Part shown: piece after piece, positions 33,839-45,880 of the stretch | How the letters are laid out: every line of letters starts with the position of its first letter | How positions within the stretch are numbered: position 1 is the stretch's first letter | Source of the DNA: Monodelphis domestica | Lineage: Eukaryota > Chordata > Mammalia > Didelphimorphia > Didelphidae | Assembly: GCF_027887165.1 (NCBI RefSeq) | Contig: NC_077233.1 | Location: 177,859,506 to 177,923,505, forward strand | Direction: 5' to 3' | DNA length: 64,000 nucleotides | The notes under the pieces: model-generated | What the model was told of the DNA's origin: nothing | Seen by the model: the letters and a program-made list of their open reading frames with translations, nothing else | The model's database searches: none | Translations under genes and position numbers: made by a program

Positions 33839-34300
33839 TGATGACAGGGAGGGGAAAAGAAGATAAGAATTCAATTTTGGACATGTTGAGCTTAAGCTGT
33901 CTAATGGCTACCCATTTCAAGACATACAATTCAGTTGTATTTATGAGATGAGAGCTTGGCAGAGAGGTTAAGGCTGGATAAGTAGATTTGAGAATCATCA
34001 GCATGGAGATGATATTTTAATAAACAGGAGCTGAATAGTATGAAAGAAGAGAAGAGGACCTGAGATATATCCCTGCTAGACACCTACAATTGGGAGATGA
34101 CCTGGTTAAAAATCTAGCAAAGGAGACCAAGATGGAGCAGTCAGGTAGGTAGGTAGGAGAAAAATGTGGAGAGACTAATGAGATAGTTCTATTAAGAAAA
34201 CCTGAAATAAGAGAGCATCAAGTAGAAGAGGGAATCAACAGCAAACAGTATATCTTGTATAAACAGTATATCTGAGAAAGTGAACAAATTAGACACTGAG

Positions 34301-34984
34301 GAAAGACAAGTTCAGGGATTTTGTCAATAAAAGTCCATAAAGAGTGCAAAAATCAATACCTATTTCTCAGAGGACGCATGATCTTAGAGGAAAGAAGGTG
34401 CTGAAGCCCTTCCTTTTTGTGCATGGTCTCTCATTAGATGCTGTGAAAGAGTCATAAAATATTCTTAGACTGAATTGGGGACAAGAAGGAGTTGAAGCTA
34501 ACAGTCTCTGTTATGTAAGTTGAAGCCATTCAGAGCAGCTCTCTTTTACTATGTGATTAGCTGGACAGAATCAGCTACAGTATATCTATTACATGCTCCA
34601 GTCTCCTTACATATCATCACAATTCTTCCTAATAATAGAGGGAGAATGCCTCAGATGCCATCTCCCCAGCATCCTCTACATGGAGGAGTTACATCAGCCA
34701 AGCAAACCAATGGGAACTGGGCATATACCAAGCCTCCACTGTACTTGAAAAAGGGCAGAAGTGTAACTATACAGGGAGTTTCCTGACTAGTTCAAGTCTA
34801 CTAACAGAAGGAATTTGGATCAGTAAAGTGAAATTGGGATAGGTCAACAAAGAAAAAGAAGGTTCTTTTATTTCTAAAAATTTCAGTTTTACATCTGAAT
34901 AGCCCTGACTGGAGTCTTGCTACTAAATAATGGGATTTCCCATGAATAAGTTCTAGGTGAGCCAGTCTTATAGTGAGGCCCTCT
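34301..34984. other. No recognised feature
   Basis: About 680 bp between two L2 tracts. An 88-codon frame at 34520-34786 shows no domain. Confidence 0.4.
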
Positions 34985-36090
34985 AAATTAATCAACAAGG
35001 ATTTATCAAGCATTTACTAAATGTCAGTCACCATATCTCACTTTGGAGATAGAAAGCAAGGCAAATGCAATCCTTGCCCTCAGGAGGTTTATATTCTTTG
35101 AGTTATGGAACAATGTCTACATCAAAAGTGAAATGCAAAATGCAGAGAAAATAATTTCTAGAGAGAGGGCATTAGAAATTGAAGAGAGGAGGGGATCCAA
35201 ATAGACTTTTTTTTTCAGGCTGAGCTTTAAGAGAAGGTAGGGAATTCTATAAGGCAGAAGTAAAAAGGAATATTTGTAGCTAAGGCATAGAGGTTGGAGA
35301 CATTTGTAGCTAAAGCATAGAGGAGAATGGCAAATATGGGATCACAAATATGAGAACAGCAAGGAGGTCAGTTTTCCTGAAAATGAAGAAAAGTAATGTG
35401 CAATAAACTTAGAAAGTTCATTTGGGGCCAGATCAAAAGCCAAATAGGAATGCATATTTTATCCAGAGGCAAAAAGGAACCATTAGAGCTTCTTGTGTAG
35501 GGAAATAACATGGTCAGACCTCTGATTTATAAATATTAATTTGGCAACTGCATTGAGGATGAATAAGTGAAGGAGTGAGTGGAGTTTGGGAAACCAATTA
35601 GTTAACTGCTACAATCAAACTAGAGGTGATGAAGGACTGAACAAGAGTAGTGGCTCCTATAGTAGAAAGGGACAAATACATGATTAAATGTGAGGGATGC
35701 AGGATAATGAAGAGTTGAAGATGACTCTGATGTTTCAAATCTGGAGGGGACTGGAAGCATGTTGATATCCTTATCTGAAACAGGAAGTTAGGAAGAGGTA
35801 GGTTTTGAAAGGGAAAGATAATGAGTTCTGTTCAGGACATTTTGATTTTGAAATCCTTATAGTTGGAAGTGTCTAATAGGCTAATGGTGATGCTATCCTG
35901 GTGGTAAGAAGTTAAATGAGGGCTGAATCTGGGAGTAAACTGCATAGGAATGATGATGAGATAACTGAGTGGGGTGTAGAGGAAGAGAAGAGGATCCAAG
36001 AGTCCTTGAATATATCAAATATATCAAGTGAAGCAGAACATAGGTAATGATCCACCAAAGGAGACTGAGATGTGGCCAAGCATGTCAGAA
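34985..36090 (-). mobile_element. L2-clade LINE tract
   Basis: Antisense from 'aagcatttactaaatgtcag' through 'taacatggtcagacctctg', 'caattagttaactgctac' and 'aatgagttctgttcaggac'. More diverged than the 31-34 kb copy. Confidence 0.7.
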
Positions 36091-36637
36091 GTGCAAGGCA
36101 CTTTGCAATTTACTGCTGTGCTTCTTAGGGATGATTCTAATAGGATTAATTAGTATTAATAATAGAGGACACTAATAAGACTTACATTCATCAATACATG
36201 CAATCAAACCTATTAGTCAACAATACAAACATCAAACCCACTAGAAATGGACCATCAATTTGATGACTAAAGATCAAGTCGGTGATAAGGAACTACCCAA
36301 CTGAGTGTCTGCTGTTGAGGTGGTATTCGGACAAGTCTGGGGCAATCAGAACTGCTTACATTTCCAAGTATGGGAAATAAAGAGGTCTGTTTTAGTTGGG
36401 ACCTAGGAGTAGACTGATTGATTGGGATTTTCAATGAGTTTTTATGAGCCTGACTAAGAGTTTTTACAAATTACATCTAAATTCTGTTTGGAGATTAATT
36501 ACCTAAGTTTATTATGAAAGGAAACTATGACTCAATGCTAACATTCTTAGCAAGTTTTTATCAGTTTCTTTACTAGATTTGGGTGGCAGGGGACACAGAT
36601 TTTATATAGTTATATATATATAATCTTATATAATCTT
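36091..36637. other. No recognised feature
   Basis: About 550 bp, AT-rich, ending in a TA-rich patch just before the LTR. Confidence 0.4.
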
Positions 36638-36641
36638 ATAG

Positions 36642-37965
36642 TGTGAATTTTAAAACTATTCCACCCTAATCAGACCATTCTTTAGAAGATTTGATTTAGC
36701 TATTTCCTGATCAGTAACAATAGAGATACTTGGAATAACAGAATCAGGTCTTGGGAAGTCCACATTTCTCCACCCTACTCAGTTTAACAAGGTCAGGATG
36801 CCTGCACCATACTCAAGATTAAGTATAGTAGTAGTAGTCTCTTGGTAACCAAGGATGATGATTGTCTTTGTGTGTTTTCATCTATGGTGTATAGATGAGT
36901 GTGCACAAAGACACTTGTGCGTGAAGGAGATTCAAGTGGAAGAGTCGATGCACAGAGACAGTCCCACTCTCTTGGTGTTGGAAGCCTGGGTCCAGTGGTA
37001 CGAAAGGTCGTTACATCTAGAGACTTCCTCAGCTGCATTGGATGGCCGTGTTGTCTTTTGTGTTTCAACACGCCCTAAGCACTCCACAGTGCTTTACTGC
37101 GTTGCCCTCTCAGCCGTTGAACCTTCTTATTGGTTTCTTTCGTCTGTTCAGCCGAAGCAGTCTTCACATGCTGGGTGAGCAAAGTCTTAGTTCACCAGGG
37201 GTCCATGATGACCTGATGGCTACCCTCACAAGGTTTAGCCAGCCTGGGGTGTGGCCTCTGCTGCATGCTAGCAGCTACTAGGAGCCACAAGTGAGAGCTG
37301 TGTGTCAGGTGAGGGTCAGAGGTTGGAGAGCTGCCCTAAGAGGGCACGACAAGCTCTCCATACCAGAGATACTACCCCTCCCTGAGCACCCCATACACCC
37401 CTCAAGATTAAGTATCTGGGGAAAAAAGGCAACAGACATGTGCAGAACTGACAGACTTGTGGGCTGTCCTAAGTCAAGCTAAGCTATCATTGCTACAGAT
37501 GAGATGCAGAAAAGTGATGTAAAAACGTCTATATAAGGCACATCATTTCCTGTCTCTTCCTCTTTCCTCAGAGAGACGATTCTGGCTGGCAGCATGCTAA
37601 GCATTGCAACATCTTGGTGTGGTGGCAGCCACTGACTGGGTTGGTGGTGAGTTTTTCCCTGGAGCTGATTTCAGGTTCTGGCATCTTGGCTTAGCCTTTT
37701 CCCTTTTTGGAGTTCAAGCCTGACTCCTTCCTCCTTCATACTCCAAACCCTTATCTCCTAATCTCCCCTTGCACAAGGGGGGGGTGGGGGAGGGAGGAAA
37801 CCTACTCCTTTCCTTCTTCCTCCTCTTTAGTCTCCTCCACTATCAATTAAAATCAACATAAAATTTCCATCTGACTTGGGTTTTTCATTAGGAGTTAATA
37901 AATAAAATCCTTGGCGACCAAAAATAATTGAACATTCAGTCTCAGCCATAATTTCACCCTTTACA
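36642..37965 (+). mobile_element. Solo LTR (about 735 bp) split by a 574-bp element
   Basis: TGTGAATTTT...CTTTACA, bracketed by a 4-bp duplication ATAG (36638-36641 and 37966-37969). Parts: U3 with a TATATAA box at 37530-37536, a GGTGGTGAG motif near 37645, and AATAAA about 60 bases before the 3' end. Related to the LTRs at 47501, 50252 and 57269. The 4-bp duplication suggests class I. No internal region remains. The inserted element at 36827-37400 came later. Confidence 0.75.
36827..37400. mobile_element. 574-bp retroposed element, unclassified family
   Basis: A 15-bp duplication CTCAAGATTAAGTAT (36812-36826 and 37401-37415) frames it exactly. The left end is (AGT)4. The right half shares order and words with 40300-40793 and 46353-46914 ('gagccacaagtgagagctg', 'gctgccctaagagggc'), while the left half differs, so there are at least two subfamilies. 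No open frame with a domain. The long duplication points to LINE-driven insertion. The (AGT)n end could be an RTE-type tail; I cannot name the family. Confidence 0.7.
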
Positions 37966-38159
37966 ATAGCAGATGCTTAACAAATGGAGTGGTGGTGGAG
38001 GATGGGGACATACACACCATTAATAGTTTACCAAATTTGGGAGATACTTATGCTAACCTCTGCTACTCTAATGCTTGTCCTATTACAGAAAAAAAAAAGC
38101 TTACATTAGTCACAAAATGAAGGCTTAAAAGAGAATTATTTATTTTAGGTTAACTATTC

Positions 38160-38850
38160 TCACTAATGGAATAGAATGAGGAAAGAAAGTACAAGTATCT
38201 TGAAAATTCAGGAAGGAGAGATTATCTGGGAGGAGAACAGTAGTCAACAGGGCCATGAGCTGCAGAAAGACAAAGAGTGAGAAATTATTATTAAGCTTGA
38301 AAATTACACATCATTTGAGAGATTTTGCAGTTAGGTGATGATATAAGATCAGAAATCCTGAATATGGAATTGAGTAATGAGTGGGAATTGAGAAGGAGCA
38401 AATTAGGAATAAAATTTTTCTCCAAGGAATTTGGTAGTATAGCAGAAGAAAGACTATAGGAAGTGGTTTGAGGAGATGGTAAGATCATACAGTTGCTTTT
38501 TGGTGGAAAGGGGATTTTTTTAGGATAGGTGAGATCTGGGCATGTTTATAAGCAATAAAGAAGTCAGGAGATGAGGAGAGATTGAAAATTAAGGAAATAG
38601 AGAAGATGATTGAAGGGGAAATGCAGCAGAGGAATCAGAGAGAATGTGCTCAAGGGCACAGACAGGAGAGTTGGCATTTGCAGAGAGCTTTCATGTCTTC
38701 CCTGAGGTTGGAGATTTAGAAATGCCAATAAAGAGATGTGGAATAGAGAGTTAGGGACAAAAAGGACCTCTCAATGGATGGCCTCATATTTTTATATTTA
38801 AATATTTGGCAAAAATTCTCTGCTGAAATGATAAAGCAGGGTTTTGTTTT
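38160..38850 (-). mobile_element. L2-clade LINE fragment (RT region)
   Basis: Antisense text such as 'gtagtcaacagggccatgag', 'caaggaatttggtag' and 'ggacctctcaatggatggcctca' resembles the middle of L2. May be the 5' continuation of the 34985-36090 tract across the LTR. Low similarity. Confidence 0.5.
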
Positions 38851-39767
38851 GTTTTTACTCTTTAAATACTCTTTTACTTTTTCAGACAAGAAAGTTTGGT
38901 TGTGGAGGATATAACATTAATCAGGTAAAAGAATTCCCCTAAGATGACTTGTAAAATCCCTTTCGACTCAAATATATCACTTTTTTTTTTCTAGGTAGAA
39001 ATTGCCTTCATTTCAGGAAGACCCTTCACTCCCCAAACAATTTGAAATGTTGGTTCAGGCTCTGGGAATTCCAATGACCTACAGACTATGGGATACTGAG
39101 AAACCCTTGGCAAGGATTTTTCAGTGATGGCTCTAGAGGATTCAACAGGTGCACAATTTTGACCTTACACAGTTATGACATGATTTCTTTCAAGTCTTGA
39201 AGCATTACTGCACAGTTAGTAGAAGTGTAAAAGAGAATCCTAGGAAATCAGAAACTGGGAAAAGAAAAGTTAGAACAAAAAAATATTTCATTTGGTTATT
39301 CAGAAAGAAGCAAGGAACTCTATCCTTTCAGGTCTTCGGTCATTCACCTTGAAATGATCAGTGCCTGAACTAAGGTTATCTTTATTTTCTGCTCTTTGGA
39401 GTGATTTTCAGGGTCATATTTGTTGATTTTGAGGATGGTTTGTTCTGACCTGGTGTTTATTGAGGTCCTGAGATGCAAATTGAGAGTAGGTAGAATGGTG
39501 CTAGTGGGAATGTTTGCTAAGGTAGGTTTTCAGTCTAAATCATCCAGGGAACTTTCATAGGTTATCTTGTTTTCCTTTTCTTTTTTCTTTTTTTTGGTTC
39601 TATTTAACCAGGGAGATTAAAGCATAGAGTAACCCAGCGACTGTGTGGAAAAGAGGTGAGATTATCTTCTTGGATGGCCTTAATTAACTTCATCATTAAA
39701 TACACCTTGTGCTTCCCTAAACAAATGTGGGCAAAGCTTTTGTCTTTCCTTTGGTTCAGTGTATAGT
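38851..39767. other. No recognised feature
   Basis: Some 900 bp with no repeat I can name. A 62-codon frame at 39604-39792 shows no domain. Confidence 0.4.
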
Positions 39768-39780
39768 CCTGGAAACTGGA

Positions 39781-40054
39781 CTTGTGTTCCATTGTTGTTG
39801 TTGAGGGCTACTCAGTAGGTCTGTGGATAGAGTGCTGGGCCTGGAACCAGGAAAACTAATCTTTCCAAGAGTTCAAATCTGGCTTGTGACACTTATTATC
39901 TGTGTGACTTTAGGCAAGTCACTTAATCCTGTTTGCCTCACTTCCTCATTTGTAAAATAAACTCGTTAAGAAAATAGCAAACTATTCTAGTATTTGCCAA
40001 GAAAATCCCAAAAGAAGTCACGAAGAATTGGACATAACTGAACAACAACAAACC
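39781..40054 (+). mobile_element. Mar-1-type SINE with target duplication
   Basis: 'tctgtggatagagtgctggg', 'gagttcaaatctggcttgtg' (B box), 'gtgactttaggcaagtcac', 'gccaagaaaatccc', '(aac)n' tail. A 12-bp duplication CCTGGAAACTGG flanks it at 39768-39779 and 40055-40066. Confidence 0.9.
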
Positions 40055-40299
40055 CCTGGAAACTGGCCTGTATCTTCCTAAGTGATTCAATTAATCAACT
40101 AAATATATGTGTGCTTATTAGCACCCAATAGGGTTTTTTTGGTGCAGTTTTTCTAGAAAGATAGAATTGGTCTCTGCTTTCTGAGGAGTTTATAATCCCA
40201 CTGAGTAAAACAATTATTAGAGAACAATATAGTGTGATATAAGCAGGTGTTTAACTGTGTGAAGGCTTCAGAGTCCCAAGAAGGAAAACTTTAGGGAGG

Positions 40300-41020
40300 G
40301 CTGTTGTTTGTCCCTTGTTTTTCAGAAGGACCGATGACATCATGGGATGCTGTCCTGACCTGTGCATGAATTGAATTTATGTGAGAAGCCATTGTGCAAA
40401 GACATCAGTCTCACTCTTGCTTTCAGAATCATCAAAGTCCAAAAGGTACTATAGCCAGGGATGCAGCAGATGAGCTTGGCTTCTTTCATGCCTAACCAAG
40501 CTCTAAGCATGCCACCATACCTGCTTCAGCTGACTTCATGGTCATGGAAATAAGTTATTCTCATCTGCACTTTCCACTGGGGAGGTGGGGGACATCCTCA
40601 TATGCCTGGGGTAGATACCAGACCCTAACTCATTGACATGCTTGTGGCCTTTCAGTTATCCTCAACCTGATTTAGCCCTTCCACCAAGTGGGTTTGCCAT
40701 GGTATGGCCGCTATGTATGCTACAGCTTCTTGGAGCCACAGGTGAGAGCTGGGTTGCAGGTGGACACCGGAAAGTAGCCCAGGGGTGGTAGTACTTAGAC
40801 CAAATTTTTTTTAAATCCTTAACTTCTGTCTTCAAAGTGATACTAAAGTATCAATTCCAAGGCAGAAGAGTGATAAGGATTAGACAATTAGAGGTAAGTA
40901 ACTTGCCCAGGGTCACACAGTTAGGAAGGATTTGAGGTCACACTTGAACCCAGGATCCGATTCTCTATCAGTAGAGCCACTTAGCTGCCCCTTGGACAAG
41001 CTCTTAAAGAATGGATACTC
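40300..41020. mobile_element. Unclassified ~560-bp family, copy 2, with SINE1 inside
   Basis: Colinear with 46353-46914: 'aaggaccgatgacatc', 'gacatcagtctcactc', 'accaagctctaagcatgcc', 'gcttcttggagccacaggtg'. A SINE1 (40804-40990) splits its right end, after which 'ggacaagctct' continues. Confidence 0.7.
40804..40990 (-). mobile_element. SINE1/Opo-1-like element
   Basis: Antisense copy from the T-run to 'cttagctgcccc'. Target duplication CTTAGACCAA / CTTGGACAAG (40794-40803, 40991-41000), three mismatches. Confidence 0.85.
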
Positions 41021-41214
41021 TATTGGATGGGGAAGATGAAGAAAATGGGTTTGTCAGGAATAAGGGAAAAGCTTAGTCAAGAGTATGGAGGCTAGGATGT
41101 ATATAATGTATTGTGTGTGTATTCACAAGTAAATTAAAAGCTTCTTTTAGGGAGAGAGACACTTAGGGAAAAGGCAAGGAAATGATGAATTCTAAGAAAT
41201 AAAAGCCAGCATCA

Positions 41215-41420
41215 CAGGATTAGAAGAACCTTGGATTTGAAAAAAATAGTTTTGAGTAGTCATCTAGTACATCCTATTCATGTGCAGACGAGAAAACTGA
41301 GTCCCACCCAGAATGGTTAAGTGACTTGCCTAAGGTCATAGAAGTAGTAGTTGTTTCCTAGTGAATGATTTGGCTCTCAGAGAACCCAATCCACTTATTC
41401 CAAATTCAAATACTCTTTCA
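41215..41420 (-). mobile_element. MIR-like SINE
   Basis: 'cagacgagaaaactgagtccc', 'gttaagtgacttgcctaaggtc' and an adjoining 'ctctcagagaacccaatcc' in antisense MIR order. Confidence 0.65.
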
Positions 41421-42410
41421 AAACACTCTACAATTGGTGTTAGTATTTACTCACATTTTGATGTCTGTGCCATTCCTTTTTGTTTAGCCCTGAATCTGAG
41501 GATGGCATCCTCTATGAATACTACTAAAAGACAAAGCAGGAAGAATCCATACTCGTTATCTGAACAGCTCACTCCTTTGTTTTGGTTGTCAGCTGTATGT
41601 TCCAGACAATTCCTCCAGACTAAGCATAAAGCCCTCCACTTTAAAAGTGTCCAGTCTGCAAGACCACCAGGTGTGAAACTGCTCCCTACGGACCCACACA
41701 AGACGGATACAGACAGTTACCTTTCGAAGAGCAGTCGGCAGAATTGCTGAACTAATTAAGAGAAACCAGTCATAGTGTGACTATGTTGCTAGTGATCAAA
41801 GCCAGAGCAGGGCTGACCCATTTCTTCCAGAATTGGGGAGAATGGGGCTGGGAGGTGGGCTCTAGCATCACTCTTTTCCAGTCAAGTTCTCCTTTGGTAG
41901 AAGTGGGAGTGAGGACAAGAAGGGACTTTATTGCTGCAAGAAAAATGCCTCAGTCTAGGTTTTCCAGCTTGGAACCCAGCAAGAAGGTAGATGGCCAGGG
42001 AATTTGCCAAGGAAAGAAGCAGCATCCAGCCAGGTCGTAGCGTATCACAAGTAGGTCATGGAGAGTTGTTTTTTCAGTATACAGCATGTTCTCTGGGACT
42101 GCATTTTGCTTGCTGGGGACTATAGCTAATTCCAGTTTGGGATCCTACTGCTCCAGATATACTCCATAAAAGACTGAAATGTCACTCTCATAATGTCTCT
42201 TGAACAAGACAATTTTGCATCTGAGCTTAGTGAAAAAGATGTTTTTCCTCCAGCTGGGTTTTCAAATGTTTTCCTCCCCTAGTATTTTAGAAATCTACCC
42301 CAACTCTCTGTGAATATTTTCCAGGTTTTCTTTATATGGAGTGAATTGAGTTGTTATTCTGAAGATAAAAACATCTAGCTTTTGTTTTAAGGGTGTTGCT
42401 TGAACTCAGA
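41421..42410. other. Repeat-poor block without recognised feature
   Basis: About 1 kb, GC-richer than its surroundings, with no named transposon. Overlapping frames of 129 codons (+, 41361-41750) and 84 codons (-) show no domain. Could be single-copy conserved DNA or an unknown repeat. Confidence 0.4.
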
Positions 42411-43285
42411 GGATCATAGATTGCTTTGAAAGAGACCTTAGAAATCATCTAATCCAATGCCTTCATTTTACCTTGACTTTTTTTAGAAATATTTTTTCCA
42501 GATTATATGTAGATATAATTTTAATAATAGTTTTCTGATGTTTTATATTCTGTTCTCTCCCTCCTCTCTGAGATGACAGGTAATACGATATAGATTATAC
42601 ATGTACTATCATGCAATATAAAATTCCATGTACATGTTGTGAAAGAAGACTTTTTTTATACTACAGAAGAATTCATGGAGGAAATAAGTGAAGAATGGCG
42701 TGCTTCAATCTGCATCCAGACTCCATCAGTTCCTTCTATGGCAATGGACAGCCTTTATCATCATGAGACCCTTGCAGTTATTGTGGATCCTTGCTTTGCT
42801 GATAATTGGTCATTGTATATTATTGCTGTTACTGTATACGGCTTTCTCCTGGTTCTGCTCACTTTTCATTTTGTATCACTTCATATAAGTTTTACAGGTT
42901 TTTTGGTGATCATTTCATTTGTCATGGCTTATGGCACCAGAGTATTCCATTATAATAATGTACCATGACTTATTCATCCATTTCCTACCTGATACACATC
43001 CCTTCAGTTTCTTTGCCACTACAAAAAAAAAAGTTGATTTAAATATTTTGCATATATAGCTCCTCTTTTTTCCTTTGATCTCTTTGGGGGTACAGACCTA
43101 GCCGTGGTATTACTGGGTCAAAGGGTATGCATAATTTCATGACCTTTTGGGTATGGTTCCAAATTGCTTATGAGCCAACTGGAGCCATAGGGATAAGTGT
43201 CTTGCTAAAGCCCTAGGATTTTAATTTCTGACTTCAAATCTAGTAGTCTTTCTGTTATGTTACTCTGACTTGCCAAGACAGAGTT
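42411..43285 (-). mobile_element. MIR-like SINE split by L1
   Basis: Left part 42411-42477 ('agaccttagaaatcatctaatcc') and right part 43171-43285 ('aagtgtcttgctaaagccc') are MIR order on either side of an L1 tail. Confidence 0.55.
42478..43170 (-). mobile_element. Old 5'-truncated L1
   Basis: Antisense L1 tail: 'cctggttctgctcacttttc', 'ggtacagacctagccgtgg', 'ttactgggtcaaagggtatg', 'ggttccaaattgctt'. Same end-point region as 5751-6462 and 58585-59332. Confidence 0.82.
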
Positions 43286-44154
43286 GGCATTGGAAGTCAA
43301 CCTACCAGAGACTTACAATTCACTGGTTTTTGTACTAAGACATACCGGATTTTGGAACTTGGTACAAAGGATCACCACTCTTGCTTTCAAAGAGCTTGAA
43401 TAGAGATAAGGGGCAAATCATGGATTAAGTATATAAGAAAGCAATGGTCAAAATGTCCAACAACACAGAAGAACCTGAATGGGCATATTAAGAGGGTATG
43501 ATTATTAAGCTTGCCAGAGGTTGTAGTGAGTAACCAGAGAGGGCAGGGTTTTTTTGTTTGTTTGTTTGTTTTGTTTTCCTCAGCATTGCTCCATGGAAAT
43601 TATACCCTGTTGAGATTTTGCACATAATCAGCCCAGCTGAACCTCTATTGAAGGCAATAGTAAAGAGGAGCCCATCTAAGGCAAAGAAAAGTAAAATATC
43701 TATGTAGCTGTTTGGGCAAACCATGGGGCTACTACTGCATGTCCCTATCACTGAAGCTCAGAAAATTAACAACTTTTTGCAATTTCCTCACACCTACTGC
43801 TCAATAGGAATACTTTTGATTTCTCAAGCCATACATAGAAATGAGCTTGACCATTCTACATTTCCTGATATCCATTCTAGCTGAAAGCAAATATCTCAGA
43901 CTCTTTGCTATATTTCAAGCTACAGGGACATAAACTGTATCATGTCAGGACTTTGATGATTCCCCCCCAAAAAAGAATTTGGATTTTGCTCTCTCCTTCA
44001 GGCAAAGGTAGGCAAATACTTAAAATGCTTTCTTCTCTGTCTCTCCAACAACAGTATCTGAGATTGCAAATCTATTGCATTTTACTAGTGCCATAGGAAA
44101 TAGGGCTGCAATAGATAGAGGGCTGTGAAAAGAGAAGACATTGGGGGATGGGGC
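43286..44154. other. No recognised feature
   Basis: About 870 bp without named repeats. It has a short (GTTT)n run at 43553-43577. Confidence 0.4.
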
Positions 44155-44515
44155 TGGAATATGAAAAAGTTGCCTTCAAATATTTGAAAGGAGGTATTTT
44201 TGGTAGTTTGTAAAAGAAGATTAGATAAGCTTTGCATGACTCTGCAGCAGAACCAGAACCAGCAAGGTGAAAGTTAAACGGAAGATTCAGAAATCTCAGT
44301 TCAATATAAGGAAAATATTTTAAATGATTTAGATAGTTTGAAAATGAACATGTTCATTTCTCCACAACATAGTGAGTTTTTCATCACAGAAAGTATTCAA
44401 GCAGAAGTTGTATGATCATGTAGAGATATTGTAGAAGTGACTCATGCTTCATGTATGGGAGTTGAGAGGAGATGACCCTGGAGCTCCTTTAATTCTTAGG
44501 ATTCTATGATTTAGT
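44155..44515 (+). mobile_element. L3/CR1 LINE 3' end
   Basis: 'cttcaaatatttgaaagg', 'aatataaggaaaatatttta', 'agtattcaagcagaagttg' and the CR1-type end 'aattcttaggattctatgattt' are in the order of L3 3' ends. No coding capacity. Confidence 0.72.
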
Positions 44516-44865
44516 GAGTTAGTCTGTCAATATTTATTGTGTGTCCAGGATCATGGAGGAAATGGGTGATGGTCAGATCTAAGAAATTCATGAGTGGTTG
44601 GGAGGAAAAATAAAGGTCTTGGGAATTGAAAAGGTTTTAATAATTGGAAGGTCAATGCCTTATTGGATTAAGATCATGAAGAAAGACTATGAGGTTGTTA
44701 CTGAACTTTTTGAGAATGGAAGGAGAATGCCCTTGAATCTGGTAGATCACAGCACTGAAGATCTTGACCAGGGGACATGGGAAGGTAGCGTAAACCTCTA
44801 AAAAGAAGAGGTTATTGAATGCTAGTGACAGAAGGAGAAGTTGAAATTGGCTGGAGCAAAAAGAG
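44516..44865. other. No recognised feature
   Basis: About 350 bp. A 67-codon frame at 44598-44801 has no known domain. Confidence 0.35.
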
Positions 44866-45140
44866 TGATTATTCCTTCACTGAGCCACTTAGTTGCCTTA
44901 TGGATGAGGAGACACTGAATTCAAATATGACCTCATACTTTTTTCTAGCTATGTAATCCTGAGCAAGTCACTCAACCACTTTTTTATCTCACTTTTCTCA
45001 TCTGCAAATTGGGAATAATATTAGCATCTACATTCCTGGGTTATTGTAAGGATCAAATGAGATAATAATTATAAAACACTTAGCCTAATGCTTGGCACAT
45101 AGTAAACACTGTATAAATACTTATCATTATTATCATTAAC
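44866..45140 (+). mobile_element. MIR/THER SINE
   Basis: 'ttcaaatatgacctcatac', 'gagcaagtcactcaacc', 'aaggatcaaatgagataataa', 'gcttggcacatagtaaacac', then a (TTA)n-like tail. Confidence 0.8.
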
Positions 45141-45236
45141 ATTTATTATTACTATCATTATTATTGTTGATGATGTATTTGTTGTTATATTCAAACTACT
45201 GAAACAGTCCATTTTGTAACCAAAGTTTTCTTTCTA

Positions 45237-45415
45237 ATTTTTTTTAATGTCATAGACCCCCTTTGGCTGTCTAGTGAAACATAGGAAAAGATATAGCCAT
45301 TTCAGAACAATGTTTTAAATTCATAAAATCAGAAATATAGGATTACAAATGGAACCTATTATATTGAAATACAGCTGCCAAATATATTTTTAATGAGTTT
45401 ATAAGCCTCAGTAAA
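45237..45415. mobile_element. Possible DNA transposon fossil
   Basis: 'gtcatagaccccctttggctg', 'ggattacaaatggaacc' and 'tattgaaatacagctgcc' recall a dispersed non-autonomous DNA repeat of mammals, but I cannot name it with confidence. Confidence 0.35.
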
Positions 45416-45589
45416 AATAACTTGCTAAACAACAGAAGTTGGAAACTTCCTTTGTCTTTCAAGAGTTAAATAAAAATTAGTGCCAAGGATTAGGGAATTT
45501 CCTTCTATAAGGGATTCTATACCATAGAACTGGTCTTTTAAAGAGTGTCCATATTATCTTTGTTCCCTTGGGGTTGAATAATGAAAAGT

Positions 45590-45880
45590 TGTTAAAATTA
45601 AAATTCGTCTCAATAAATAAAAATATTTTTAGAGATTTATTAAATGATCATTAGAAATCAAGGAATAAGGAGGATACAAAATAAAGACCATGTGCCCATG
45701 GCTGATTAGCCCATTTAAAATCCCTGCGATTAACTTACCACTGCCACCATGCTGGCTGCAAACCCAAGAAAGAGCCCCAAGAGGACCACCCACTCACTAA
45801 TATCCTCTGTTTATAGGAAGTACACAATGACAGGAAGTCAGTGGGCTTCTGGGAAATGTAGTTCTTTTTTTAGGGTAACA
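45590..45880 (-). mobile_element. Probable short LTR (291 bp)
   Basis: On the minus strand it runs TGTTACCC...TTTTAACA, with 'actacatttcccagaagccc', a CCTATAAA box, 'ggcagtggtaagtt' and AATAAATCTC. The order TATA, GGTAAGT, AATAAA echoes the four larger LTRs. Target duplication not visible. Fossil. Confidence 0.5.

Larger units (their letters stand above)
31325..34300 (-). mobile_element. Long L2 LINE tract, interrupted by three inserts
   Basis: Antisense L2 from its 3' end ('aaggacctacaatgtgccag') to 'gagagcatcaag'. The pieces are 31325-31415, 31669-32044, 32684-33010 and 33839-34300, in colinear order. Inserts are a MIR (31416-31668), a 639-bp LTR (32045-32683) and an L1 tail (33011-33838). 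Late pieces hold 'ttttggacatgttgagctta' and 'gatttgagaatcatcagcatgg', well-kept L2 words. Confidence 0.82.

Noticed and set aside
41361-41750. 129-codon frame as a host exon
   Set aside because: No domain, no convincing splice signals, and an equally long antisense frame overlaps it.
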